A stretch of 63,703 nucleotides of DNA from Eubacteriaceae bacterium (GTDB taxonomy: Bacteria > Bacillota > Clostridia > Lachnospirales > Lachnospiraceae): assembly GCA_910574015.1 (NCBI GenBank), contig CAJSYQ010000020.1, positions 1 to 63,703 of the forward strand, read 5' to 3'. Below, piece after piece: positions 1 through 8,268 of this stretch. Each line of letters starts with the position of its first letter. Positions within the stretch are counted from its first letter, which is position 1. The position numbers were made by a program, and so were the translations under genes. A model generated the notes under the pieces. The model searched no databases. It was not told where the DNA came from and worked only from the letters and a program-made list of their open reading frames with translations.

Positions 1-2
1 TC

Positions 3-83
3 TGTCGTACAGGATCACTTTCTTTCGTATTTTTTTGTTTGCAAACTTATTATACATCAGAAAGTCCTGTATGACATTTTTTT
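3..83 (+). terminator. Long stem-loop followed by a T tract
   Basis: The arm at 3-13 pairs with 66-76 (11 bp, one G-U pair). After a 3-nt bulge, 17-23 pairs with 59-65. Seven T residues follow at 77-83. This fits the terminator of a gene left of the window. The loop is long (about 35 nt), so a regulatory leader for the next gene is also possible. No clear sigma-A promoter for the gene at 120 is visible downstream of it. Confidence 0.5.
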
Positions 84-119
84 ATGGAAAAGTTGTAAAG
101 TGGTGAAGGATAAATTAAA

Positions 120-1211
120 ATGAAAAATATATCTTTTACATTTTTTACTATTATGCTCTGTTTTGATATTTGTATACCATTATCCGTTGCGGCAAATATA
201 AAGATTTCTACACCAACCAAAGTTCGAGTCCGTAGCAGTGAATCAAAAAAGCTGAAAGTCACATGGAAGAAAGTAAAAAAAGCAGACGGATACCAAATTT
301 ACGAATACAAAAAAAGCAATAAGAAGTTTAAAAAAGTAGCGGATGTGGACGGTAAAACGAGATCATGGAAAAGTCAGAATACGAAAAAAGTACATACCTA
401 TAAAGTACGTGCCTATAAAAAATCAGGAAAAAGGAGAGTATACAGCAAATTCAGTTATACGGTCAGCGCCAAGCCTTATAAGAAAGATGCGAAACAGGTC
501 AATGCCGGAAGGCTGCGGTTTAAAGAAGATGTCCTGGATCTGTCGGTCCACCAATGCCTGACACCAACGTTGAAAGTGAAGGCGACCCGTTATGCGGTGA
601 ATAGCAGGGCACAGATTTATGACAGTACAATACGCTGGTTTTCCAGTGATGAAACCATCGGCAGAGTGGATAAAAACGGCGCCATCACGACGCAGGGGAA
701 GGAGGGGATCTGCAAAATCTATGCCAGAGCCCATAACGGAAATGTCACCTGGATCAAAGTGTATGCCGAGGACTACGCCACAAATGTAAAATTTGAAAAT
801 GTACCAGCAATGCTCGATGATATGCAGAACCTGATCAACAATTACCAGACAGACATAGAACAGATAGCGGCTTATTTTGAAAAAAATCAGGCAGAACATC
901 CAAATAAGAACCAGGAAATGATATTTATGTTAAGTGATGACAGGAAAGAAGTTGTGGGGATTGTTGAAAAGGGAGAGGCAATTTATTATATAGACGTAGA
1001 AGATATAATGCTGAGGGTATTGAAATCTTTTCCAGGTGATATGGAAATTATTGTTATTGATGGAGTAGTTCGTTTTAGATTGAATGGTGGCGGAGCACAA
1101 TATGTTGAATTGAATTATATTTTTAATCAATTAGCTGAATATGAAGAAAATCGCTATCATTTTACCGCAGCTGACCGTTGGATTTATCATTATACTGGAT
1201 TTCCAACATAA
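120..1211 (+). CDS. Secreted Fn3-like/Ig-like (BIG2-type) surface protein, copy 1
   Basis: 363 aa. A signal peptide spans residues 1-25, with a hydrophobic core and a probable cut after SVAA. A lysine-rich fibronectin type III-like domain follows (about 30-120, with ADGYQIYEYKKS and HTYKVRAYKK strands). Next is an Ig-like domain of the BIG2 kind (about 130-220, with IRWFSSDETIGRVDKNGAIT), then a 140-residue C-terminal domain I do not recognise. There is no LPXTG motif or other anchor, so it is probably secreted or held on the wall by its basic charge. Start: GAAGGA at 105-110 lies 9 nt before the ATG. It is the first of three tandem copies. Its C-terminal half is almost identical to copy 3 and differs from copy 2. 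Function unknown; adhesion or binding to an envelope polymer is only a guess. Confidence 0.85.
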   Translation: MKNISFTFFTIMLCFDICIPLSVAANIKISTPTKVRVRSSESKKLKVTWKKVKKADGYQIYEYKKSNKKFKKVADVDGKTRSWKSQNTKKVHTYKVRAYKKSGKRRVYSKFSYTVSAKPYKKDAKQVNAGRLRFKEDVLDLSVHQCLTPTLKVKATRYAVNSRAQIYDSTIRWFSSDETIGRVDKNGAITTQGKEGICKIYARAHNGNVTWIKVYAEDYATNVKFENVPAMLDDMQNLINNYQTDIEQIAAYFEKNQAEHPNKNQEMIFMLSDDRKEVVGIVEKGEAIYYIDVEDIMLRVLKSFPGDMEIIVIDGVVRFRLNGGGAQYVELNYIFNQLAEYEENRYHFTAADRWIYHYTGFPT

Positions 1212-1232
1212 AACATATAAGAGGATTATGTA

Positions 1233-2390
1233 ATGAAAAAAATATTACCAGTAATCATAGATGATTTTAGGACAGACAAACTATTATATGGAACCTATAA
1301 AAAAGAGATATTGTTTATATTTTACACAATGCTATTTTTTTTAATCGTTTATATGCCATTAACTGCCCAGACAAAAACAAAAATTAATACACCAACTAAA
1401 GTGCGTGTCCGCAGCAGTGAATCAAAAAAGCTGAAAGTCACATGGAAGAAAGTAAAAAAAGCAGACGGCTACCAAATTTACGAATACAAAAAGAGCAATA
1501 AGAAGTTTAAAAAAGTAGCGGATGTGGACGGTAAAACGAGATCATGGAAAAGCGGGAATACGAAAAAAGTACATACCTATAAGGTACATGCTTATAAAAA
1601 ATCAGGAAAAAGGAAAGTTTACAGCAAATTCAGTTATACGGTCAGCGCCAGGCCCTATAAGAGAAATGCGATACAGGTCAATGCCGGAAGGCTGCGGTTT
1701 AAAGAAGATGTCCTTGATCTGTCGGTCCACCAATGCCTGACACCGACGCTGAAAATAAAAGCAACCCGATATGCCACAAACAGCAGGGCGCAGATCTATG
1801 ACAGTACAATACGCTGGTTTTCCAGTGATGAAACCATCGCCAGAGTGGATAAAAACGGCGCCATCACGACGCAGGGGAAGGAGGGGAGCTGTAAAATCTA
1901 TGCCAGAGCCCATAACGGAAATGTCACCTGGATAAAGGTGTATGCCGAGGACTATGCCACAAATGTAAAATTTCGAAATGTGCAGGCAATGCTTGATGAC
2001 ATGCAGAACCTGATTTACAACTATCAGAAAGAGATAGAGCAGATTGCCGCTTATTTTGAAAAAAATAAGGCAGAGCATCCAAAAGAAAACCAGAAGATGT
2101 TTTTTTCATTAAATGATGAACGGACAAAAGTATTAGGAACTGTTACAAGTGGGAGTGAAATATACTATAAAGAAATTGAAGAAATAATGTTGCGGGTGTT
2201 ACAATCATTTTTAGGAGATATGGAAATAAACGTAACAAATAATGTAGTTGGTTTTAAATTGTGTGGAACCAATTCACAATATGTTGAACTGAAATATATA
2301 TTTTATAGTATTGTTGGTTTTGAGGAGATTCAAAATCACTTTTTAACAGCGGAGCGTTGGACCTATCATTATAGAGAATTTTATACTTAA
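1233..2390 (+). CDS. Secreted Fn3-like/Ig-like (BIG2-type) surface protein, copy 2
   Basis: 385 aa, the longest copy. GAGGA at 1221-1225 sets the ATG at 1233. The signal sequence is unusual: about 26 polar residues (including IIDDFRTDK) precede a hydrophobic core at about 27-46, ending near LTAQ. This could be an extended n-region or a stop-transfer anchor. Fn3-like and BIG2 domains follow as in copy 1. The last 120 residues are clearly diverged from copies 1 and 3, so this copy has escaped the homogenisation seen between them. Co-transcription with copy 1 is likely from the 21-nt gap. Function unknown. Confidence 0.82.
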   Translation: MKKILPVIIDDFRTDKLLYGTYKKEILFIFYTMLFFLIVYMPLTAQTKTKINTPTKVRVRSSESKKLKVTWKKVKKADGYQIYEYKKSNKKFKKVADVDGKTRSWKSGNTKKVHTYKVHAYKKSGKRKVYSKFSYTVSARPYKRNAIQVNAGRLRFKEDVLDLSVHQCLTPTLKIKATRYATNSRAQIYDSTIRWFSSDETIARVDKNGAITTQGKEGSCKIYARAHNGNVTWIKVYAEDYATNVKFRNVQAMLDDMQNLIYNYQKEIEQIAAYFEKNKAEHPKENQKMFFSLNDERTKVLGTVTSGSEIYYKEIEEIMLRVLQSFLGDMEINVTNNVVGFKLCGTNSQYVELKYIFYSIVGFEEIQNHFLTAERWTYHYREFYT

Positions 2391-2417
2391 ATTGTATGTA
2401 AAGAAAGATGAGATAAA

Positions 2418-3512
2418 ATGAAAAAAGTAATAATAGTTCTATTTTATAAAATGCTACTTTCATTTTTTGTTTTTTTACCATTATCTATTCAGGCAGAAAC
2501 AAAGATTTCTATTCCAACCAAAGTGCGTGTCCGCAGCAGTGAATCAAAAAAGCTGAAAGTAACATGGAAGAAAGTAAAAAAAGCAGACGGATACCAGATT
2601 TACGAATACAAAAAGAGTAATAACAAGTATAAAAAAGTAGCAGATGTGAGTGTTAAGACTAGATCATGGAAAAGCGGGAATACGAAAAAAGTACATACCT
2701 ATAAGGTACGTGCCTATAAAACATCAGGAAAAAGGAGAGTATACAGCAAATTCAGCTATACGGTCAGCGCCAAGCCTTATAAGAAAGATGCGAAACAGGT
2801 CAATGCCGGAAGGCTGCGGTTTAAAGAAGATGTCCTGGATCTGTCGGTCCACCAATGCCTGACACCAACGTTGAAAGTGAAGGCGACCCGTTATGCGGCG
2901 AATAGCAGGGCACAGATTTATGACAGTACAATACGCTGGTACTCCAGTGATGAAACGATAGCGAAAGTGGACCGAAATGGTGCGATCACGACACAGGGAA
3001 AAGAGGGGAGCTGTAAAATCTATGCCAGAGCGCATAACGGAAATGTCACCTGGATCAAAGTGTATGCCGAGGACTACGCCACAAATGTAAAATTTGAAAA
3101 TGTACCAGCAATGCTCGATGATATGCAGAACCTGATCAACAATTACCAGACAGACATAGAACAGATAGCGGCTTATTTTGAAAAAAATCAGGCAGAACAT
3201 CCAAATAAGAACCAGGAAATGATATTTATGTTAAGTGATGACAGGAAAGAAGTTGTGGGGATTGTTGAAAAGGGAGAGGCAATTTATTATATAGACGTAG
3301 AAGATATCATGCTGAGGGTATTGAAATCTTTTCCAGGTGATATGGAGATCATTGTTATTGATGGAGTAGTCCGTTTTCGACTAAGGGGACATGGATCACA
3401 ATACGTTGATTTAAATTATATATTTAATCAATTAGTTGATTTTAGAGAGCATAGCTATCATTTTATAACAGCAGACCGGTGGATATACTATTATACTGGA
3501 TTACCAACATAA
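2418..3512 (+). CDS. Secreted Fn3-like/Ig-like (BIG2-type) surface protein, copy 3
   Basis: 364 aa. Signal peptide at about 1-25 (hydrophobic core LLSFFVFLPLSIQA), Fn3-like domain at about 30-120, BIG2-type domain at about 130-220, then an unrecognised C-terminal domain matching copy 1 nearly residue for residue until the last 30 residues. The ribosome site before the ATG is weak (AAAGATGAG), in keeping with translational coupling to copy 2, which ends 27 nt upstream. No convincing terminator follows. Confidence 0.83.
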   Translation: MKKVIIVLFYKMLLSFFVFLPLSIQAETKISIPTKVRVRSSESKKLKVTWKKVKKADGYQIYEYKKSNNKYKKVADVSVKTRSWKSGNTKKVHTYKVRAYKTSGKRRVYSKFSYTVSAKPYKKDAKQVNAGRLRFKEDVLDLSVHQCLTPTLKVKATRYAANSRAQIYDSTIRWYSSDETIAKVDRNGAITTQGKEGSCKIYARAHNGNVTWIKVYAEDYATNVKFENVPAMLDDMQNLINNYQTDIEQIAAYFEKNQAEHPNKNQEMIFMLSDDRKEVVGIVEKGEAIYYIDVEDIMLRVLKSFPGDMEIIVIDGVVRFRLRGHGSQYVDLNYIFNQLVDFREHSYHFITADRWIYYYTGLPT

Positions 3513-3642
3513 AGTTTGGTTAAGTATAAATGGAGCATAGCAAAAAAAGGATTAAATACTATCAAGAAAATAATCCCCGTTAAATTTTATCGAAAAGGTG
3601 GAAAGTCCCTAAAAGTACTACAAGAGGAAAGATGTATTTTTC

Positions 3643-3671
3643 TTGACACCATATACTATATTATGTATACT
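3643..3671 (+). promoter_or_regulatory. Consensus sigma-A promoter
   Basis: TTGACA at 3643-3648, a 17-nt spacer and TATACT at 3666-3671. It would start transcription near 3678 and read through the 12-codon ORF and the stems at 3750-3863. Confidence 0.75.
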
Positions 3672-3677
3672 TAATAT

Positions 3678-3870
3678 CATAAAGATTTAGGAGGATCGTG
3701 CATGTTAATTGTGGATGTAATGGAGAAAATTGCAAAATAAATATTGCAGAGGGTAAGACGAACCAGGAATGATTTTATATTCGATGTATTAGTTACAAAG
3801 GTGTGATAGAGCTTTGTAGCTTATTGAAGCTTACCCTTGTGTTGATAACATTTTGTTATTGACGTTTTCG
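3678..3870 (+). ncRNA. Candidate structured RNA with a 12-codon ORF
   Basis: Behind the consensus promoter lies AGGAGG (3689-3694) and a 12-codon ORF at 3702-3740 (MLIVDVMEKIAK). An outer stem 3750-3757/3830-3837 (8 bp, AGGGTAAG with CTTACCCT) encloses an inner stem 3791-3800/3812-3821 (10 bp with one G-U). A third imperfect stem, 3841-3850/3854-3863, is followed by GTTTT. I do not recognise an RNA family. It may be a small RNA, a leader peptide or the remnant of a lost gene. Confidence 0.35.
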
Positions 3871-3889
3871 CCTTACATTTGCTTATAAT
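3859..3889 (+). promoter_or_regulatory. Possible promoter for the MutS2-type gene
   Basis: TTGACG at 3859-3864 and TATAAT at 3884-3889, with a 19-nt spacer that is longer than ideal. It is the best promoter candidate close to the gene at 4057. Confidence 0.4.
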
Positions 3890-3954
3890 TGTGGAAAATA
3901 TTTTGAAGATAGTCATTCATAGTTAGATGTATTTTTCTAATATGACGATTTTTG

Positions 3955-3995
3955 GACCATGGTATTATATGCTTACAGGCAGCCATGGTCTTTTT
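3955..3995 (+). terminator. Hairpin plus T run in the MutS2 leader
   Basis: GACCATGG (3955-3962) pairs with CCATGGTC (3983-3990), with TTTTT at 3991-3995. If the promoter at 3859 is used, this intrinsic-terminator-like hairpin lies inside the leader, 60 nt before the start codon, and could attenuate transcription. Otherwise it simply ends transcripts from upstream. Confidence 0.5.
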
Positions 3996-4056
3996 ATATG
4001 TATAAAGATAGACTGGGACATTATATCAGTGCCAGTTCATAAAGGAGATGTGGATC

Positions 4057-5961
4057 ATGAATATTGAAAATCAAATTGAGTTTCATAAGGTAAAAGAAAT
4101 TTGGAGCAATCTGGCAATTACAAAAGGAGCGAAGGAGAAGATTCAAAATATTTCGGTCTGTCTTTCTGAAAATGAATTGAGAAAGCTGCTTCGGGATACT
4201 ACAGAAAGTAGAAAAATGCTTGATCAGTATGGCATGCCTCCCCTTCCGGATGTAAGAGAGACCAGAGAGATACTGAAAGCTTTGGAAAAGGGACAATGTC
4301 TTACTCCATTCCAGCTGGAGAGAGTGGAACGGGTGCTGGCGGCCATACATCGCCTGAAGGCATATTTAAGGAGAGGGCTGGCTGCCGGAAATTCTATTGC
4401 CTGGTATCATGAAGACTTGGAAGAAATGGAGGAGCTGCGTGAGGAGATCTGTCAGAAGATCCGGGGTGAGGCAGTGGATGATTTTGCATCCAAAGAATTG
4501 CAGCAGATTCGCCGGCAGATTGTGAAATGTGAAGAACAGATGAGGCAGAAGGCTGATCAGATTATGCGTTCACATAAGGAATACATGGCAGACCAGTATT
4601 CAACCCAGAGAAATGGCAGATTGTGCATTCCGGTCAGAAAAGAATATAAGCTAAAAATACCAGGAAGTGTCATTGACAAGTCGGCTACCGGCAGCACGTT
4701 TTTTATCGAGCCGGCAAGTGTGGCAAAATGTTATGAAGAGCTGCAGATCCATCGGATCAATGAGGAAAATGAGGTATATCAGATTCTGTATGCGCTGACG
4801 GCCCTGGTGGCAGAATCATCGGAAGGCTTAAGAGAAGATATGGAAGTGATAGAAAAACTGGATTTCATATTTTCCAAAGGGAAATTAAGTGCTGATCTGG
4901 ATGCCTCAGAGCCGTGCATAAATACAGAGAGAAGGATTGTCTTAAAAGACGCCAGACATCCGCTGATGGATCGCAGGATCAATGTACCTCTTCAGTTTGA
5001 GACAGGGAACGATGTAAGAGGGATTGTGATTACCGGACCTAATACGGGTGGGAAGACCGTTGCTATCAAAACGGTGATGCTGAATTGTATCATGGCGCAG
5101 TGCGGTCTGCATGTCACATGCAGGGAGGCAGACATTTGTATGAACAGCTCCTATCTCTGTGATATCGGTGACGGACAAAATCTGACAGAGAATTTGTCTA
5201 CGTTTTCAGCGCATATTAAAAATGTTCTGGAAATACTTCAGGAGATTGACCATGACAGCCTGGTAGTTCTGGACGAGCTGGGCTCCGGCACCGATCCGGC
5301 AGAGGGAATGGGAATTGCTGTTGCTACACTGGAAGAATTGAAAAAGAGCGGCTGTCTTTTTGTGGTGACCACCCACTATCCGGAAATAAAGGAGTATGCC
5401 GGGAGATCGGAACATATATTGAATGCCAGAATGACTTTCGACAAAGAGACGCTTTCGCCCACCTATCAGCTGGTGATCGGAGAGGCGGGCGAGAGCTGTG
5501 CCTTCCATATTGCCAGGAGACTTGGGATGCCGGAAGAAATGCTGAGAGCGGCGGCCCGTGCCGCTTATGGAGAAGATATATACCGGGGTGATACTTTTCT
5601 GGAAAATCGGAAACCAGGAGGGAGTGTCAGGGGAAGCCGGATACAGAAGACCAAAAAGCAGGGAAGAAAACAAGAGCTCTGTACCAAGTATAACCGTGGG
5701 GACAGCGTAATGGTTTTACCAGACAAAAAAATAGGGATCGTGTGCGAACCGGTCAACGAAAAAGGGGTTCTCCGGGTACAGCTGCCGGATAAAAAAATCT
5801 GGATCAATCACAAGAGGGTGAGATTACATGTGCCGGCAGCACAACTCTATCCGGAGGAGTATGATCTCTCTATTGTATTTGATTCGGTAGAACAGCGTAA
5901 ATACCGTCATGAAATGGAGAGGAAGTATACGGATAAGACGATAGAGTATAAAGAGGATTAA
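4057..5961 (+). CDS. MutS2-type DNA-binding ATPase lacking the Smr domain
   Basis: 634 aa. N-terminal MutS core and clamp region (1-300, with a charged coiled coil around 120-200). The ABC-type ATPase has Walker A GPNTGGKT near 327, Walker B LVVLDELGSGTDP near 403 and the THYPEIKEYA switch. A basic linker and a KOW-like segment follow (about 550-600, GDSVMVLPDKKIGIV). Known MutS2 proteins run to about 780 residues and end in an Smr nuclease domain; this one stops right after the KOW-like part. MutS2 proteins act on branched DNA and on collided ribosomes. Without Smr it should bind and hydrolyse ATP but not cleave. The ATG at 4057 is chosen because AAGGAG (4042-4047) abuts the in-frame ATG at 4048. 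Confidence 0.85.
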   Translation: MNIENQIEFHKVKEIWSNLAITKGAKEKIQNISVCLSENELRKLLRDTTESRKMLDQYGMPPLPDVRETREILKALEKGQCLTPFQLERVERVLAAIHRLKAYLRRGLAAGNSIAWYHEDLEEMEELREEICQKIRGEAVDDFASKELQQIRRQIVKCEEQMRQKADQIMRSHKEYMADQYSTQRNGRLCIPVRKEYKLKIPGSVIDKSATGSTFFIEPASVAKCYEELQIHRINEENEVYQILYALTALVAESSEGLREDMEVIEKLDFIFSKGKLSADLDASEPCINTERRIVLKDARHPLMDRRINVPLQFETGNDVRGIVITGPNTGGKTVAIKTVMLNCIMAQCGLHVTCREADICMNSSYLCDIGDGQNLTENLSTFSAHIKNVLEILQEIDHDSLVVLDELGSGTDPAEGMGIAVATLEELKKSGCLFVVTTHYPEIKEYAGRSEHILNARMTFDKETLSPTYQLVIGEAGESCAFHIARRLGMPEEMLRAAARAAYGEDIYRGDTFLENRKPGGSVRGSRIQKTKKQGRKQELCTKYNRGDSVMVLPDKKIGIVCEPVNEKGVLRVQLPDKKIWINHKRVRLHVPAAQLYPEEYDLSIVFDSVEQRKYRHEMERKYTDKTIEYKED

Positions 5962-5982
5962 AATTAATTAGGTAAATTAGAA

Positions 5983-6019
5983 AACCCCCGTGACCAGGGA
6001 GCGCATAGTCACGGGGGTT
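5983..6019 (-). terminator. Terminator, mainly for glmS
   Basis: A 12-bp perfect stem, 5983-5994 with 6008-6019, around the loop CAGGGAGCGCATA. Read on the minus strand, a TTTTCTAATTT tail follows, so it terminates glmS. It probably also stops the convergent MutS2-type gene. Confidence 0.8.
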
Positions 6020-6056
6020 AAATATAGTCTTTCAGGCTGTGTTGTACAGCCGCACC

Positions 6057-7877
6057 TTATTCTACAGTTACACTTTTTGCCAGATTCCTTGGCTGATCCA
6101 CGTTGAGTCCTTTTTCCACAGCGACATAATAAGCAAGGTACTGCAGAATGACGACACTGACAAATGGTGTGAAAAGTGGATCTGTTTCCGGGAGCACGAC
6201 CTGGTGGTCGCACAGGGCGGCGTCGACAGAGGCATCTGGTCCCGTGACAAGGATCACTTTGGCGCCGCGGGAGCGGACCTCCTGCACATTGGAAATCATC
6301 TTGGCGAAGACATCCGGCTGTGTCGCCACAGCGATGACAGGGACATTATCGGTGATAAGGGAGATGGTGCCATGCTTCAATTCCCCGGCGGCATATGCCT
6401 CCGAGTGGATATAGCTGATCTCCTTTAATTTTAGGGAGCCCTCACAGGAGAGGGCGTAGTCCAGTCCTCTGCCAAGGAAAAAGATATCATTATTTCCGGC
6501 AATCCGTTTTGCTATATTTTCCAGCTGGCTGTCATAACCGAGAGCTTCGTCTACCTTATTTACGGTATCCATCAGCTTTGTCATAAATTCGGATGCTTCG
6601 GCCGCTGTGATTTTCTTATTGACAAGGGCAAGGCGGAAAGCGATCAGATACATAACCGAGAGCTGTACACTATACGCCTTTGTGCTGGCGACAGCAATCT
6701 CAGGGCCCGCATGGGTATAGAGGACGTAATCACTTTCCCTGGCGATGGAGGATCCCTTTACGTTCACGACGGAGAGAGTCTTGGCTCCCCGTTCTTTGGC
6801 CAGCCGCAGGGCAGCGAGGGTATCGGCTGTTTCACCGGACTGGGATATCGTGATGAAAAGAGTGTGGTCATCCATAATGGGATCCTGATAACGGAACTCT
6901 GAGGCAATCTCCACAGTGACAGGGACGCGGCAGAGACGTTCGATCATATTTCTTCCGATAAGTCCGGCATGCATTGCTGTGCCGCAGGCTGTGATCAAAA
7001 TCCGGTCAATATTTTCAAATATGTCATCCCCTACCTCATCGGCGCGAAAATCCGGCAGTCCATCCACCATACGCGGACGTATGGTATTCAGCAGTGCCGT
7101 GGGCTGGTCGTGGATCTCCTTCATCATAAAGTAGTCATAACCGCCTTTTTTTGCAGCTGCCATATCCCAGCCGATATGGTGGATATGGGGGCTGTAAATT
7201 TCACCGGTCTCATCCTTTACGATAATCTCGTCCTTTGTCATCTTTGCGATGTGGCCTTCTTTTAATACAAAATAGTGCTTCGTATGGCTGACCAGTGCTA
7301 CCATGTCAGAGGCCACCAGCGAGCCTTTGTCTGTATGGGCGGCAACCAGCGGACTGCCGTTGCGTACTGCATAGATTGTTTCAGGAATATCTGAGAACAT
7401 AATGCAGAAGCCATAAGCGCCCTCCAGCTTGGAAGCTGCCATGCGGATGGCTGCTTCCGGATCGCCTTTATAGCAGTCGTCGATCACCATGGCAGCGATC
7501 TCTGAGTCAGTCTGGGAAACCGGTTTCTTTCCTTTATCTTCCAGTTCATCCTGAAGTTCTTTATAATTTTCAATAATACCATTGTGGATCAGTGTAACCC
7601 GTCCTGCCGTATGAGGATGGGAATTGGTATCGGAAACACCACCATGGGTGGCCCATCGGGTATGGCCTATGCCACAGGTCGCTTCATCGCTGCCAGATGC
7701 CAAAACTTTATCCCTCAGACAGGAAACCTTTCCGACCGTTTTGATCGTTCTTATTTCATGATCGGCAAAGAAAGAAATGCCGGCACTGTCATAGCCCCGG
7801 TATTCCAAAGTCTGCAATCCATTGATCAGGGTTTTCTTTGCGTTCTCCTGTCCAACACATCCAATAATTCCGCACAT
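6057..7877 (-). CDS. glmS: Glutamine-fructose-6-phosphate aminotransferase (isomerizing)
   Basis: 606 aa, the usual length. Makes glucosamine-6-phosphate from fructose-6-phosphate and glutamine, the first step to UDP-GlcNAc for peptidoglycan. The protein starts MCGIIGCVG with the catalytic Cys directly after Met. The glutaminase domain covers about 1-235 (GHTRWATHG, HNGIIENY), followed by two SIS sugar-isomerase domains (TACGTAMHAG, ITISQSGETADT, FLGRGLDYALSCEG). It ends with PRNLAKSVTVE, the conserved C-terminal tail. AAAGGAG sits 8 nt before the ATG. The gene stands alone and is controlled by the ribozyme upstream. Confidence 0.98.
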   Translation of the reverse strand: MCGIIGCVGQENAKKTLINGLQTLEYRGYDSAGISFFADHEIRTIKTVGKVSCLRDKVLASGSDEATCGIGHTRWATHGGVSDTNSHPHTAGRVTLIHNGIIENYKELQDELEDKGKKPVSQTDSEIAAMVIDDCYKGDPEAAIRMAASKLEGAYGFCIMFSDIPETIYAVRNGSPLVAAHTDKGSLVASDMVALVSHTKHYFVLKEGHIAKMTKDEIIVKDETGEIYSPHIHHIGWDMAAAKKGGYDYFMMKEIHDQPTALLNTIRPRMVDGLPDFRADEVGDDIFENIDRILITACGTAMHAGLIGRNMIERLCRVPVTVEIASEFRYQDPIMDDHTLFITISQSGETADTLAALRLAKERGAKTLSVVNVKGSSIARESDYVLYTHAGPEIAVASTKAYSVQLSVMYLIAFRLALVNKKITAAEASEFMTKLMDTVNKVDEALGYDSQLENIAKRIAGNNDIFFLGRGLDYALSCEGSLKLKEISYIHSEAYAAGELKHGTISLITDNVPVIAVATQPDVFAKMISNVQEVRSRGAKVILVTGPDASVDAALCDHQVVLPETDPLFTPFVSVVILQYLAYYVAVEKGLNVDQPRNLAKSVTVE

Positions 7878-7917
7878 AATGAAATCTCCTTTATATATGA
7901 TATTAAAATACTTTGAT

Positions 7918-8091
7918 GGTCAGACTTTTGTATCTCCGTTGCCGAAGGCTTTGTATCTGACCTGCGCATTTCAATATGCGGGAGAGCATCCGCCGAATTT
8001 TCGATCCATATCTCAAAGGATATGATGTGAAGGATATATTCACATTCTCTCCACCTCGTTAACCGCTGGGGGGACTCCGCGGTCTGGCGCT
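7918..8091 (-). ncRNA. glmS self-cleaving ribozyme (GlcN6P-responsive)
   Basis: On the minus strand the leader carries the glmS ribozyme signature: AGCGCCAG at the 5' end (cleavage expected between A8091 and G8090), a GCGGTTAACGAGGTGG segment, ATTCGGCGGATGCTCTCCCG forming the pseudoknotted core, and a 3' P4-type stem GGTCAGA/TCTGACC closed over GCCTTCGGC. The family cleaves its own mRNA when glucosamine-6-phosphate binds, lowering GlmS output. Position, strand and conserved core all fit. Confidence 0.95.
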
Positions 8092-8164
8092 AATTTTATC
8101 ACAATCTATTGTGAAAGCATTTCTGCTGACCGTATATCCGGTATTCCTTTCTATATCCTATGAA

Positions 8165-8193
8165 ATCGTAGCATTTCCTGTGATTAAAGTCAA
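8165..8193 (-). promoter_or_regulatory. Promoter of the glmS ribozyme transcript
   Basis: On the minus strand TTGACT (8193-8188), a 17-nt spacer and TACGAT (8170-8165). Transcription would begin about 65 nt before the cleavage site, leaving a short 5' fragment as is usual for this family. Confidence 0.7.
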
Positions 8194-8259
8194 GTTAAAA
8201 TGATTATTGGGAAAAAAGTGCAAAATCATTCAAATAATATAGCTTGTTTCGGAAAAATG

Positions 8260-8268
8260 TGCTATACT
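8260..8268 (+). promoter_or_regulatory. Extended -10 promoter of the binding-protein/chemoreceptor pair
   Basis: TGC-TATACT at 8260-8268 is an extended -10 box with only a weak -35. The predicted start near 8275 leaves a leader of about 120 nt containing short stems (GCTA/TAGC around 8352-8366 and CCGC/GCGG around 8326-8340). I could not match that leader to a known riboswitch class. Confidence 0.5.

Larger units (their letters stand above)
120..3512 (+). repeat. Tandem triplication of the surface-protein gene
   Basis: Three head-to-tail gene copies lie at 120-1211, 1233-2390 and 2418-3512, separated by only 21 and 27 nt. The Fn3-like and BIG2 blocks are near-identical at DNA level in all three. 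The signal peptides and the extreme 3' ends differ. Copies 1 and 3 are almost identical over roughly 785-1050 and 3075-3335, where copy 2 diverges. That mosaic points to gene conversion or unequal crossing-over after duplication. Confidence 0.9.

Noticed and set aside
423-3200. Three parallel 158-codon antisense ORFs (423-899, 1602-2078, 2724-3200)
   Set aside because: They are shadows of the conserved repeat in the real genes. Each lies opposite the same Fn3/BIG2 region, with no ribosome site or plausible protein.
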